Assembly: GCF_000499845.2 (NCBI RefSeq) | Contig: NC_023759.2 | Location: 44,300,672-44,364,671, forward strand | From: Phaseolus vulgaris | Taxonomy: Eukaryota > Streptophyta > Magnoliopsida > Fabales > Fabaceae | DNA length: 64,000 nt | Direction: 5' to 3' | Part shown: one piece after another, positions 24,352 to 37,900 of the stretch | How positions within the stretch are numbered: position 1 is the stretch's first letter | Layout of the letters: each line of letters starts with the position of its first letter | Position numbers and translations under genes: made by a program | The notes under the pieces: generated by a model | The model's database searches: none | Told to the model about the DNA's origin: nothing | Seen by the model: only the letters and a program-made list of their open reading frames with translations

Positions 24352-24580
24352 ATGAAAAAAACGTAACTTCAAAACAAACATGAACTACCAAACTCACTCT
24401 CCTACTCCTATACTTACTAAAGACCCTCTCCAAGCACCATATATCAATGCAACTCTCTGTGTGAAGGCTAGACAAATGTGGTGTTTGCTTAGCTTTGAAG
24501 GCCCATTATATAATTGTGCATCACAATTATGATGCACCTACTCTCTCACCAACACACTCCTGCATTCATTTTCATTCAAA

Positions 24581-24835
24581 ATGGTCAAAGAGATTCCTGA
24601 ATCAAAGTCAGGAATCTCATGCATACTGACTGGACTGACATGTGGTGCGGTGCTTGCAGCAGCTGGTTCCATGCAAAGTGAAAGGTTAATGTTGTGTAAT
24701 GTGAATAAGGGCACCATGGTTTTTCAACCAATCATACGTGGCTTTCCATGCTTTCCACTCTCCTCTCTCTTCATATTTCATATGACCCTTAAACCACTTT
24801 CCTTTTCATTCACTCTCACCCTCCCCCTCTCATAG
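24581..24835 (+). CDS. Possible short ORF of unknown function (84 aa)
   Basis: Starts MVKEIPESKSGISCIL with a hydrophobic segment (about residues 13-30). A TATA-like CATTATATAATT at about 24502 and a CT/CA-rich leader precede it, the usual look of a plant transcription start. No family is recognised. A GT donor-like site after residue about 36 could mean that only the first part is coding. Support is weak. Confidence 0.25.
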   Translation: MVKEIPESKSGISCILTGLTCGAVLAAAGSMQSERLMLCNVNKGTMVFQPIIRGFPCFPLSSLFIFHMTLKPLSFSFTLTLPLS

Positions 24836-27331
24836 AACCAAATGAGGGTGACCACCCTATAATTCGTCCACGCTACAAGACCATCCCCTGATCCAAACAT
24901 TGCGTTAAATTTTTCACAGAAGTTATAAAATTAATTTTTAGATTGTGCCAGAAACGATGTAGTCTTCTCTTCTCCAACTCCTCCTCATTCTCTCCACCAT
25001 CCTCTAATTGAAAAAGGAACTAGTGTAATTAAGGTATTGTTTAGTGCTCATGATCCTTTCACCGGAAGTCACCACGATTAGGGAGACAACAACATCATTA
25101 TTGAGAAATTCAATTTTGGTGGTGGTTTTCTTATTAGGAATGAGTAATGTTAAAGAAGACAATTAAGATGATAGAAGTCATCTAGATTTACAATTAAAAA
25201 ATAAAATATGACTTTTGAATTGTATATTCCAAATATTTTTTTAAAAATAATTTGTAGACCATGTAGTTTAAAAATACTTTAATTTTCAAATTACACAATA
25301 AAAAATGAAAAAGTTGAGAATTTTTATATTTATAGGATTGAAAAGAAAAAGTATAATATAAGGGTGCAAAAGAAGAAATAGACTTGTAGAATACTTGGCA
25401 AGGCCTCGCCCGAATGGGCTTCTGGATTGATTTCGTGTTTTAAAGAACGTAGTTCCTGTGGAGTTGCAAAACTTTCGATAAATATCTTAAAACAAGTTTT
25501 GGATTAAAAGTTGAATATTGATTCATTAGTTGTTTTTTTAGGATTTTGTATCTACATATACACTTCAATATTATATTATTTGTCTTTGTTTTTTTTAAAA
25601 TTATGTTATGTATTTTTTACTTTATATTAACATATCACATTATCAATAATAATAAAAATAAATATTAATTTATGTTTATATATTTAACTTTTATGTGGTT
25701 GTAGAGTTTGATTTTTTATTATTTTTTATTTAAAAAAAAATTAAAACTAAACATTTTAACTTATTATTTTTTATTTTGTAAAAACTCATTTCTTTCTTCA
25801 ATAATTATATTTCTAACTATTTTAAACATTAAAAATATTTTTTTACAATCAATATATTTATTTTTTTAATACATCCAAAATTAAAATTATGATTTTTTTT
25901 AATTTATTAATTCTTTTTCCTTTTGAAACAATGCTAGATATGGAAATAGAACAAAAATGTTAAATAGAAAAATAAAAATAAAATGGTGCTAGATGGGGAA
26001 ATACAAGTGAAAATAATGGTATATGAGAAAAATAACCATTTAAAAAGTCTTACACTCAAGGTATATTTGGCCAAGTCTTTTTAAGAAAAAAAATTATTTT
26101 TTATAAGTATAAATTAATTCATGTATAAATAAAAAGTATATAAGATAATTTCTACAAATCAATTCAAGATATACATAAATTTTAATTTATAAATAAACTA
26201 ATTTCAAAATGTTTGGAAAAAAATTATGGAAATACTTATTTTTTTATATAATTATTTTTTTTAATTTATATAGTAAATAATTTTAGTTTGTGATTTTTTT
26301 CTCACCTAAATGTATGTATGAAAAACGTGTCTAACATACATAAAATTACATTTTGAAATAATAATGATCTTTTATATGTTTTTATTATCTCACTATAATC
26401 ACAATTCTCTATTTTCTTAAAAAAAAACATTTCTCACTTTATTATTCACATTTTACCAATGGGATCTATATATACCCAAGTAGCCAGTGCCAATTCCTCT
26501 CACTTATACAAAGTTAAAAAATGAAGAAAACAAACAGATATAAATAGGAAATTTTAGTTTCTTATAAGAAAAGTAGAATATATATCTAGTTGGTTTGAGA
26601 CAAACCAATAGAATAATGATAAACTTACACAACTTTGATAAGTCGAAGAAAAAGAGAGATAAAGAATAAAAAAAAAGAGAAAATAGTGAAAGTGTTGTGA
26701 TGAAAAAAAATGGTAGTAATGAAAAAAATATATATATATATAAAAACATGCAAAAGACAATAAAATAAAAATATCTATAACAATTATAGTAAAAGGTGTA
26801 ATTAAAAATTACTATAAGAATAGTTTATCTTATAAAGGCAAATCTCTCATGGTAGAGCATTGGTTGTGTCTTATACGAAGAACAATTTAGCAGACAAACA
26901 AAATTAAAAAAAGAAAAAGGTATTTTTTTTGGTCAATTCATATTTTAAAGAAAAATAATAGTTTCGTAATTCAAGCTCATTGATATGACTAATTTAATAA
27001 TGAATATATATAATTAAAGATAATTTTGTAATTAAATTTGGGAGTTGTAATGTGGTTTAGGGTTTTAACCATTTTGATTTGTTTGGAAAAAATTAAAAAA
27101 AAATTCTAAATCTAAAAAGTAAAAAAAATTAAGAGAAAACCCAAAACGACATTATACACAAACGGGTTGCCATTGATTAATTTAAGAGAATTAAGAACAG
27201 CAATTAACAGCACTTCACAAAGAAAATAAGATTTAAGCAGAAGAGGAAGACTGTGAAACTAAAAATGAGGAGGAGCAGCATGACACAGTAATAAGTTAGT
27301 GCAGCAACCATAACAAAGAACGCCGTTACGA

Positions 27332-29438
27332 TTAAGCAAGGCCATCTTCGGTGGTGGGAAGCGACGGCGAAAGCGAATTGCGTGACCGTGCCTCATCATA
27401 ATCCTCCCCCAGAGGAGACTGTTCCACCCTCAGATCCTCAACCATCTTCACAACCTCCAACATACTCGGCCTCTTCTCCGGTTGCGCCGCCACACACGCC
27501 ACTCCCACGTGCAACATCGCTACCAACTCCTCCTCGATGTTCTTGTACCGCAACAGCTCCTCGTCGAACACCTCAGCGGTCCACTCCTCCTTCACCACAG
27601 ACCCAACCCACTTCGGAAGATCCACCTCACTCTCATCCTCCACGCGCGGACGAGCTGCGGAACCAGGGTACGGTGTCGACGGTGACCTCCCTGTCAACAC
27701 CTCCAACACCAACACCCCGAAAGCGTACACGTCAGCCTCCTGCGACAGCTTCTTCACTTCAACCTGTTCCGGCGCTCTGTACCCTCCCAACCGTGCAATC
27801 GCGTGAACAGGGTTCAACAGCAGCGATAACCCGAAGTCGGAGATCAAAGCGACTCCGTTTTTGTCGAGAAGCACGTTGGAGGATTTGACGTTCCCGTGAG
27901 GTATCTTGGACGCGTTGTACTCTGCATGAATCCTGGCCAACCCTCTAGCCGCACCTAACACCAAGCTTATTCTCGTTGTCCAATCCAATGGAATCCTTCC
28001 AGGTCCACGGTTACCTATCATTAACATCAAAACGTTAAAATTCAAATAACCCTAATAAAGTATAGTATATCAGAGGAATAAACTAACCATGAAGAAGAGC
28101 ATGCAAGCTTCCATTGGGGAGGTAGTCATACACAAGAAGCTTTTCTTCCTTGGCATAGTAATAAGCTCGGAGTTTAACAATGTTGGGGTGTTTCAGCTTC
28201 CCTACAACGTCCATGTACTGTTCAAACTCGTTTCTCTCGCAGGGGTTTGCGTCTTTGAGTCTCTTCACTGCCACGGTGCACCCATCGTCGAGCACCGCTC
28301 TGTAAACCGTCCCCAAGCATCCTTTTCCCAGCATCTCCGCCGATGCTCTAAGCAGATCCTCCAACTCAAACTGGTTCCTCCTATCGAAAAACACCAGCTT
28401 GCTTCGTTCCGTCTCGGTGTTCGTCCCATCGCTATCTCTATCGAAGTTGCCACCATTTCCATACACCTTCTTCTCGCTCCCAGAACTACTCCCACTCTTC
28501 CTCTTCCCACTCTCGCTCCCCACCGCCGACCCATAGCCTTCCCCTCCCCTCGCGCAGCAGTGCGCCACCACGAATGACATCGCCACCAGCACCGTCACCA
28601 GCACCGCCACCACAATCGCCACTATGACACCCGCCCTCAGTCCTTTCTTCTTCGGAGTGTCAGAGAGAGTGACACTACTTGTTTGAGGGAACGAGCTCGG
28701 TTTTGAAGGAACGGTTATTGTGGTCTCCGTATCTGGTTCGGTTTCGGAACATTTGGGCAACGGGGTGGATCCACATAGAGCGTGATTTCCGGAGAAGCTG
28801 GCGTTGCCGAATTTTGCGAGCATGGAATCGGGAACGTGGCCACGAAGTTCATTGTTGGTTACGTTGAGTTGGGTGAGGTTGAGGAGGGAAGCGGAGAGGT
28901 CGGGGACGTGGCCGGAGAGGGCGTTGTTCTGTAACCGAAGAGTAAGGAGGTGGGTTAGTTTGGCGACTTGGTTGGGGATTGGACCGCGGATGTTGTTGTC
29001 GGAGATGTCAAGGCGGAGGAGGAGGCGGAGGGAAGATATCTGCGGCGGAATATCGCCGGAGAAGTCATTGTGGGAGAGGTAGAGAAGTTCGAGGGCAGTG
29101 CAGTTTAAGAGAGGGGAAACGGTACCGTTTAAGCGGTTTTCGTGGAGGTCGAGGAAGCGGAGGTAGAGAAGTGGGGAAAGTGAATCAATTGGGCCACGGA
29201 GGTTAAGGGAAGGGAGGGAGAGGCCCACCACTCTGCCATTTGGGGAGCACTCCACTCCGAGCCACGCGGCGGAACAGGCGTCCGCTCCGGTCCAGTTGGA
29301 GAGAAGGTTGCCGTGGGTGTCGGTTTGGAGGCGGAATTGGGATAATGCGAGTGTATCATTTTGCCATGCAGCATCTGCAACATAGAGGATGGTGAAGGCC
29401 AATGCCAGTGACAGGTTTATGGAAGAAGAGTGTTTCAT
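27332..29438 (-). CDS. LRR receptor-like kinase, clade III type (At1g68400-like), 677 aa
   Basis: A plasma-membrane receptor-like kinase. Exon 1 is 29438-28088 and exon 2 is 28014-27332. The 73-bp intron splits the Gly of LLHG/NRG, and the frame closes at 2034 nt. Signal peptide: about residues 1-23 (ends YVADA). LRR N-cap with WLGVEC: about 48-64. Four to five LRRs: about 70-205. Ser/Thr/Pro-rich stalk, then a transmembrane helix: about 270-293. The kinase domain runs from about 355 to 640: P-loop GKGCLGTVY (371-379), ATP-binding lysine VAVK392, catalytic loop HGNVKSSN (489-496) and metal-binding DFG (509-511). The catalytic loop lacks the usual HRD aspartate, as in many clade III members, so activity may be low or absent. 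The 5' region was duplicated into the transposon in the pyruvate kinase gene. Confidence 0.95.
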
Positions 29439-31909
29439 GTTATGGTGTGGGAAGGGGACAAGAATGCTTATGCTGCTGTTTTTAATTTGAAAAGAAGGGT
29501 GGAGTTCAGATTTCAGATTTGGGATTGAGAAGGAAAACGTGGCATGATTGGAGAGAGTGAGTGATTGAGGAAAAGTGTTGCAGTGTTATTATACGTCCCT
29601 GAAAGGTAATTAGGACTAATGTGATGATTAAAGTTTTTGGTAGCGTTTATGATTACTATTGTCGCTTCCTCGTAAGATATGGAAAGATAATAATATATTA
29701 AATTAAGTTATTTAATAAAAAATATAAATTAAAAATAAAATGAGTTGTAGAATAAAGTGAAATTTGTTTAGAGCGTAAAAAAATTAGGATAGTTTCAAGA
29801 AATTGATGAATCGACTAAAATCATGTGCGACGACAAATTTAAATTAGAAATGATAAGGTTTCAAAACCAACTCTGGCTATAAGGTCAGTTTTTGAGTTAC
29901 TATGGAAGGGTAAAGGGGGTTCACTGTTGCCAATCATCTAGTCTAGAACAACTCATCCTAAATAATTGTGAGTCATTCATCTGCTCCTTTTCCTTTATAT
30001 CATCCACAGGTTAATTCAGTGGAAGAAAGTGCTCATTATTTGGTTTGCTCACTGCTCCTCTTTTACCTATGTTGTGGAAGAAAAAAAGGGGACCTCTGCT
30101 TTAAGTCATAAACAAGCAAACTTTTTCTCACATCACACCCTCAAGTCAGGCATGGAATTCAATGATGGAAAATGTATCGGTAGGTCATGTACAATGACTC
30201 ACTCTCCGGTATAAGTAGACCGACACTACAAAAATCAGATTAATAAAATTAATTAACGATTAAACACTAGATAATGTATTTAAGCATGATTCAGCTCCTC
30301 CAGTTAAAAAATGTTTATAATAATCTTATAAATAGCACAACTTTCAATAATCAAATATTCAAATATTAAATTCTGATTTAAACGTTTAAGTGTTGTCTTT
30401 TGTAAATATATCATAACATGTAGAACAACAGAGAAGAACAAAAGAGTCAATGAGTCTACTTTGAAAGGAGAGAAAGAATAGTTAACCTATTCATAAGAAC
30501 AGAAAAATATATTTTCACAATACTGCTCATATAAAATAATAATGAATGATTATATATTGACAAACCATCATATTACAACTGAAAACAAAAATTGCTGAAA
30601 TCTTAAAAAGATTGAATAATTTTAAAATTTTGACGCAGTGACGAAGTAACATTTTTCAATAATAATATAGTTGAAGAGGGAAGGAAGTTGGATGATAAAG
30701 ACTTAAATTCTAGGGACATGACTGGAATTAAAGGTTTAGTTTCACGACAAAAGTTGACCTAGCAAGTCAAAACACACAGAGTATAGTACAGAACTTGTTC
30801 CAATCAATTTGATATTTGAAATTGTCGGTTTTCAGAACAGTACAACCCAGCCCAACCAATTAGTTCTTTTTCTTATAATCTCTTTACTTTTCATTTGAGA
30901 GCTTTATTCTTCTTATTATAGCTGAAAATTGCACACACAAGTTTATCAACACACCATCTTTCTTTAGGATTGAGATCTTTCCAATCTCTAAATATGTAAT
31001 CAGATTCTTACCATGCACACTTCCTCCTTTATCATCATTAAAATGTTTGAGAGTTTTTAACTTCGTGACGGTTTTAAAAGTCTTTGTGAACTGAGGTATA
31101 AGTAAACTATTATTAGCTTCTGTATCTAAACGATATGAAACATTTTTAATAATCTTTTTATGTTACAATATAAAAAAAGTATTGATTATAATTATGAAAA
31201 TATTAATTTTATTTATAATTTAATGATTAATGATAGAAGATGATGGGGTGATGGGTAAATGGCACATGGGTGGGGGCATTGGATGGTACAGTGGTATCGC
31301 TTCTGATCTCCATTGGAAACCTTCCGTAGAGTTTCCACCACTATGCTAATGTGTGTTGTCCCAAAAAGTGAGGGAATTCTTTCAGCTTTTCTCTCTTTCA
31401 TTCTTCATTACACTCTAAAGCAAAACCCTTCAAAAAGCAGAGCCTTTCAAGCCGAGATTGCCGCTCCAAATTTTAAAACTACCACCACTTTCTTTATCAA
31501 CTCACCTTTTTCTATTAGTTTGCTAGAAACATTCAAAGAATGTGTAAATAAATTTGTTAGAAAGTGTCACAACAGTTTCTAATTTTAAGCAAGTGGACGA
31601 TCTAGCAACAATATTAAAGAAAATAGGAATATGATTATTTATAACAGTTTCTATTATCTAAATTAAAAAAATTTATTGTCACTTGCTGATGAAGCAGGAC
31701 AAACCACAGCAGAAACCAGCAAGGTTCATGTTCAATTTATGTTTGGAAAATGGCGCAAAGAACAGAATCTGAATTTGAAGAACTTTCTGCCTAGATAAAA
31801 GCCAAAGCTGAAATTGTTGTCTTCAAGGTGTCTCTTTTAGCATTTCAAGGTGTCTATTTTGCCATTTTGTCAACATTACAAAAAAAATAAAATAAAAATA
31901 AATAAATAA

Positions 31910-31949
<40 letters not shown>

Positions 31950-34402
31950 GTGGGTGCAAATCTCATTTCATGATCCAGTTTTATGAGGTTGACTTAGGTT
32001 TAAAATACATTTTGTAATATGATATCAGAGTCATTTAAAGTTTATCTTAACGAGTGTTTGTTGGAACTATCGTGTCACCCGCTATCGGACCGTTGTTGCA
32101 TCCATAATATATTATCTCACGTACGAGTTGTCAAACTGGATGCAACCTCACTCCATGATCCGATTTTATGAGTTTCATATTTTATATATATAGAAGGTAA
32201 GTTGCATGGAGTTTAGTATAGCAGTTAAAACATGGAGTTGTTGTTAGTTTCAGAACTGTATTCTTTATTCAGAGGACAATTCAAAATTGCAAGAGTTATT
32301 GTTGAATATTTCCTTTGGCTCTTTTCTGGGACTGAATATCTGATTGTCCAATGGAGTGTTGGATTGAACCTTGCTCAAGAAGTCTTTTAACCTTTTTATT
32401 TCATAATCTTGTTTCTTCTTTATTACTCCCTGGATGATTCATGTTTTGGTTAAGTATCTAACTTTTTTTATACATTAATAATCCTATACCTAATATGTTT
32501 GTTCTTAATTTATATAAGTTAATTAAACGGTTATATTAAGAACTCCGATTTACACTAGCAGGAAAATTTAACCAAATTAAAAGAATAATAATTTTCCCGA
32601 TATCCTGTGTTAAATATTTACTCAAATAGTATATTATGCTAAATAATTTTTTAAACAATATGGTTTAGCATAACAATTCGAAATTTGATTTGATTTTAAA
32701 TATTTTTTTTATATTTTTTTGGTCATTTTAGGTTTTTAAAAATAATTATTTAATAAATTGGTTTAGAAAATAATTTCTTTAAAAAATATTTAGAACAAAA
32801 ATTATATAAAATATAATTTTTTTAAAATAATTATTTATAAAACATATATTTTAAGCAATAATTATTTTAAAAAAATTTGTTAACAAAACTAACATTTATA
32901 AATTTTGAAATAATTTATTTCTAAAATTTTGGTTTGAAAAATTCATAGTAAAAAAAAGGAAAGAATGTTTTTAAAAAAATAGTGGAAAATGTTTTATATA
33001 ATTTAAATTATTGATTTGTGAATAATAAATATAGTAATTAAAATATTTATAAATGTAATATTAAATATTGACTTTGAATATTTTTAATATAGGATTTGTT
33101 TTTACATTTTTTACATTTTACTTAATTAGTACTTTATTAATAAATAAATAAATATTAATATCACATTTTTTAATTCAGTAAAACGCTAAATAATCACTTC
33201 TCTAAATATTTAATTTTCTAACAAATTAAATTTTCACATTTTTAATTTTCTAATTAATTAGTTTTTAAAATTTTATAAATGATTATTTTTTAAAATTATA
33301 ATATTTTTAAATGATTATTTATTAATATAATTATTTTACTAAATTATTATTTTTTAATATGTTTATTTTTATAAAATATTATTTCTCTATATAATTACCT
33401 TTTTAAACTTAACTTTTAAATATATATATTTTTCTACAATTTCATTCAAAATGTTTTTTTTTTTAATATTTTTCAAAATAAAAAAAAATTATTTTAAACT
33501 TTTAAAATTTTATTTTCTTTATTTTAAAATAAATAAAAACAAATTTTTAATAGAACTGAACTGTTAAAATAAACTGTGCTATTTGCTTAATTATTTGATG
33601 TTGGAGAAAATAAATGATCCACCAAAATATATTGTTTTTGTCAAATTTTTCAATAGCAACAATTTATCAGTTATGTTTTCATTTAAAAATAAAAGGACAC
33701 CCTCCATTATAGACGTGATTAAGTTTGTTTGTAGTTGGGTTGGTTCTATTTCGGTTGAATCAAATATATAAAAAATATGTTTTTGAAAAAGAAAATCCTA
33801 ACTAAATAATAATTAAAAAATATGTATCTTATTCCATATAATAATACCAATTGGGCAAGACTCTAAACCTTTGGGGATATTGCACTTCAAGGCCACGCCA
33901 TGATAAGTGATAACACTTTTTTTCCTATCAATAACATGCCATTCCGATTCCAACACCTATCTATTCAAATACATTTAAAACTAAAAAATCTGCAATTTGG
34001 GGTTATATCAGAGTACTGCACCACAAAAGTGAAATTAAAGGCATTATAAGAGATGATAGAAGACACTAAAAGGTCACGCCTATCTAAAATATGATTACAT
34101 TTTCTTTTTTGCCATTAATGCAATTTGGGTCTTTTTTCACTTTACATGTACAATTTTCTAAAAGAATACTATTTCATCTTCATTTTGTAGTGTTCATTGA
34201 CAGATACAAAAATACTTGCTTCACTTCATTCAGCAGATTAAGTTTGGAACAATTTGTTCATGACAACCATCGTCTTGCTTCTTAACAATCTGTAAAAGTT
34301 TCCGCATAACGCAATTTTCATTATAAATCAGCAGATGCATATTCATACTTATGATATTTTTTGGGATCCATGATTATTTTCGTAAGAGGCCCAACAAAAT
34401 CG
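29439..34402. other. Intergenic spacer upstream of the LRR kinase
   Basis: 29439-29982 is the kinase upstream region that was copied into the hAT-like element. Further left-to-right the DNA is AT-rich. A mixed TAAA/TA microsatellite lies at about 31890-31944. A related pair of blocks, about 31952-31997 and 32140-32175, share CATGATCC(A/G)(A/G)TTTTATGAG and lie beside a TGATATCAGAGTC string that resembles a copia primer-binding site, so this may be LTR debris. 32600-33560 is extremely AT-rich. No gene is supported. Confidence 0.45.
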
Positions 34403-34411
34403 TGGATTCTA

Positions 34412-34939
34412 GACTCTTTCTTCCTACACCTCCATACCTTCTTCTGCCACCCCCATACTAAATGTAAAAATACCGTTTTCTCCTTTTTTATGCCACCTCC
34501 ATACATAATCCGGAAGCTGTTTTTGAATCCGGAAGTGTTCTTGAGATTTATAAAATCCGGAACTCTTTTTTGCATTTGAAATAAGCCTATGGATTATGTA
34601 ATCTGGATATATTATGGATTGCATAATCTGAAAATCAATCTCATATTTAGAAAAGACTTTCGGATTATGTAATCCGGAAGCTAATCACTCCTCTGGAAAA
34701 AAAGCTTCCAGATTACATAATCCGGAAGCTAATTTTATGTATAGAAAAGACTTACAGATTATGTAATCCGGAAGCTAATCACAAAAGACTTCTGGATTAC
34801 ATAATCCAAAAGCTAATTCTGGATCTGGAAAAAGACTTCCGGATTATGTAATCCGGAATATTAATAAAGGGTATTTTTGAAATATAAAAAATATATGGGG
34901 GTGGCACAAGAAGGTATGGAGGTGCAGGAAGAAGCAGCC
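34412..34939. mobile_element. Foldback MITE (MULE-type), 528 bp
   Basis: Inverted ends of about 65 bp: the left contains TTCTTCCTACACCTCCATAC and the right has the complement with few changes (GGTATGGAGGTGCAGGAAGAA). The perfect 9-bp duplication TGGATTCTA flanks it (34403-34411 and 34940-34948). The interior (about 34505-34860) is built from repeated near-palindromic strings of the type CCGGATTATGTAATCCGGAAG. There is no transposase. ORFs read through it on both strands are repeat artefacts. Confidence 0.88.
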
Positions 34940-34948
34940 TGGATTCTA

Positions 34949-37900
34949 TGAGCTTAGCAGAGATTGACCATTGTTATTGGGCTCAAATGTGCAAACCCAC
35001 AACTTTAGGAGTATTTCTTCCTGTATCCCGTTAAATTTTTTCCTGGAGTGAAATGATGAAAATGTTCTATCTCATTTATTTCAGAAATTATCAGAAACAT
35101 TGCACAAAAATTAATCCAAAAGTTATTTTTAGAAAGGGTGAAAAAATATTTTCCAAAATTGATAGGTGAAGAGATAAATTTATTGGGGTGCGGGAAGAAA
35201 CACCTCAACTTTAGTTTGCTAGCTGTACGGGGCAAGAGAATCACAATTTATCAAACAAGCCATGTTTTTCTGACTTATGAGGCTTTATTTTGTTGTTAAT
35301 GAAATGATATTATCATTATTTTTATTTTCTTTCAATTTTTCTCAAATTGAACAATCAACTTACTCTTAAATAAAATAAAAAAGAAATAAATAAATTGATT
35401 CATGAGTTTGAGAAAATGAAGACAAAATAATTTACTTGATCGATAAATTGAAAACAGAAATAAGAAAATAATATTTATGTTATACCGTTGGCAAATAAAA
35501 TCAAGTAATAAATCATTTAAATAAAATTAAAACATATTTTAAATAATTAATGACTTTATTTTAATCAAAATTCATTTCAAAAATGCAAATTTACAAATAT
35601 TTAAACATAACACATATACAAAGAAGAAAATGTGTATCTTTAAGACAGCAAAGCAAATCACAAGATCATTATTAGTCTTAATGGAAGAAGCCATGCAAGC
35701 ATGTTCTTTAGCAAACTATGCATTGAAATCGCGTTTTCCTCCCTCCTTCATTCACGTATCTGTTACTTTACGAAAGGAAAAGTGATAACAACACTCGAAA
35801 TAGTCACAATAGAGATGAATATTAAATTTGTGCAAAAAGACAATAAAATTAAGACGAATATATTGTTGTGAACTAAAATAATTATTTAAAAGTGGAATCA
35901 CACTCTCTTGGGTTTTGAAATACTTCCCATAACTAACATTTAATGAAGATATAAACTTATTTCTTTATTTTCTGATGAGTTTTTGTTTGGGAAAAAACAT
36001 GATTATGGTGAATCTAATTCTAGTATCTGATTGATACGTTTAAGATTTCTTGAATATAAAGAAGACGCATGAAAAGATAAAGCCCCATTAAAAGAAAAAA
36101 AAAGACAATTATATGAACCTTACATTTTACAGTTAACAGTTGAGAAAGTTTAGAAAGTTTAGCTACATGAACTCATTAATGTAGAAATGGCCAAGGCAAT
36201 CAATTTGTTTCAGGAAAAAACATATGCAATTGGCTAATCCATTATCAAATGTCACCTAACCCATCATCAAGCTAAAGACCAAAGGTGCTAGAATTAGAGG
36301 CATTAATTGATTCTTTGAATGTAAAGATGTAATGTGGCTATAGATATGTTATTTTATCCATGGTTAAAGAATGAAGAAATAAATTAAAAGCTTATAGTAT
36401 GAGCAATATAATATTACTGATGCATTAGGGTGATTACAATAAGGATTTTATCATACATTTAAAATAATAGGATAATGTAGGAGTAGAAAAATAGAATTGG
36501 TGGGTGAAATATGATGAAACCTCATATCAAAGTAATTTACCTTATATTTTTTTAAGGATAATAAACAAAATAATATTTGTTATTAAAAATTACCATACGA
36601 ATAGTTTAATTATATATATATATATATTGTTTTTATCATAAATGAATTTGGGAATGAACTTTCAGTTAATCTTAAACAAAAAGTAAAAAAAAAGTAAAAG
36701 ATTCTCTGATGCATAAGTCAGTAATAAGAGTAATTAGATGATAAGTATTTAACCGTATCAGATTTAAAAGTATAAAATAAAGTTTAGTATATCTTAAATA
36801 TTATATTAAATGAGTGATTATTGATCTAAATATATTTGATTGTAATTGAATATATATATATATATAATATTATAATTTTTAATGATAAACGTTTTCATGA
36901 AGTAAGAAGATGTATTAATTTTTATAAAGGAAAAAATATGTTAAAATTAATTATTTACATATTCTTTATTGATTAGTGTACTTGTTTCAACTCAAACAAA
37001 CAAAAATAAATAAAATGATAAGGAGAATGAAAGAATACTCAATTCCAATCTAAAACTCTATATCTCATTTTAATGATAACATTCTAAAAAAAAAGGAAAG
37101 AAAAGCCTAGTCAAAACTTCTAAAATCTCACCATCACCCATTCCTTCACCAGCTTCTATGTGTTTCTTTTGTCTTATTGTAAATTCTCCATCAATTTGAC
37201 TTTTTAATTAATTATGATGCAGGACCAATTTTAATATTCCTTATAAATGATACCAAAATTTAAAGTTCCAAGAGCATCCAATGATGCAGGACCAATTTTA
37301 ATATTTCTCATAAATGATACGAAAATTTAAGGTTTTAAGAGCATAAAAAATTTTGTCAGTAAGAAATTTTATAAACTCTAGTTAGTTATTCAGTTATTTC
37401 TAAATTTTAATTAATATCATCTAATTTTAAAGTTTATATCTTTTTCATCCAATTTCAGTCCGATAAACATGTTTTTTTTAATATACTACTAAAAAATTAT
37501 TAAATAAAAATAATTAATTGTTATATTAACTAAATTAAATATTATTTTTAAAACTAAAAAAATTATTAATATCTAATTTAGTTTTTATTATTGATGAATA
37601 ATATTTAAACTATAAATATTTAATTATCAATTTTTTACTTTATAAAGTTGGTAGTTAAATTATTTATTAATAATATCAAATACTTATTAATAATATAAAC
37701 ATACCAATTTATAAATTATTTATTAATAAAATAAATTAATTTAATTTTTTTTTAGTTTTTAATATAATAATTAAATATTTTTTATTTTTAAAATTAATTA
37801 TTAATAGGTCTTATAAGTGACTCATTAAATAAATCACATTTAATTTTAATATAACATCAGACTAACTATCTAGACAAAAATAAGAAAAGATAATCATATA

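Larger units (their letters stand above)
22731..27331. other. Intergenic spacer between pyruvate kinase and LRR kinase genes
   Basis: Mostly AT-rich. It contains a palindrome cluster (24276-24351) and a short ORF (24581-24835), listed separately. 25150-27200 is poly-A/poly-T rich with no coding or TIR signal. Confidence 0.5.

Noticed and set aside
27382..27888. 168-aa plus-strand ORF
   Set aside because: It is antisense to the kinase domain of the LRR kinase; the minus-strand reading has clear kinase motifs and splice sites.
31890..31944. TAAA/TA tract as an origin or regulatory site
   Set aside because: It is a simple microsatellite, and similar TA tracts occur at many spacer positions.
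34321..34624. Overlapping ORFs on both strands
   Set aside because: They lie in the inverted ends and palindromic interior of the MITE at 34412-34939.
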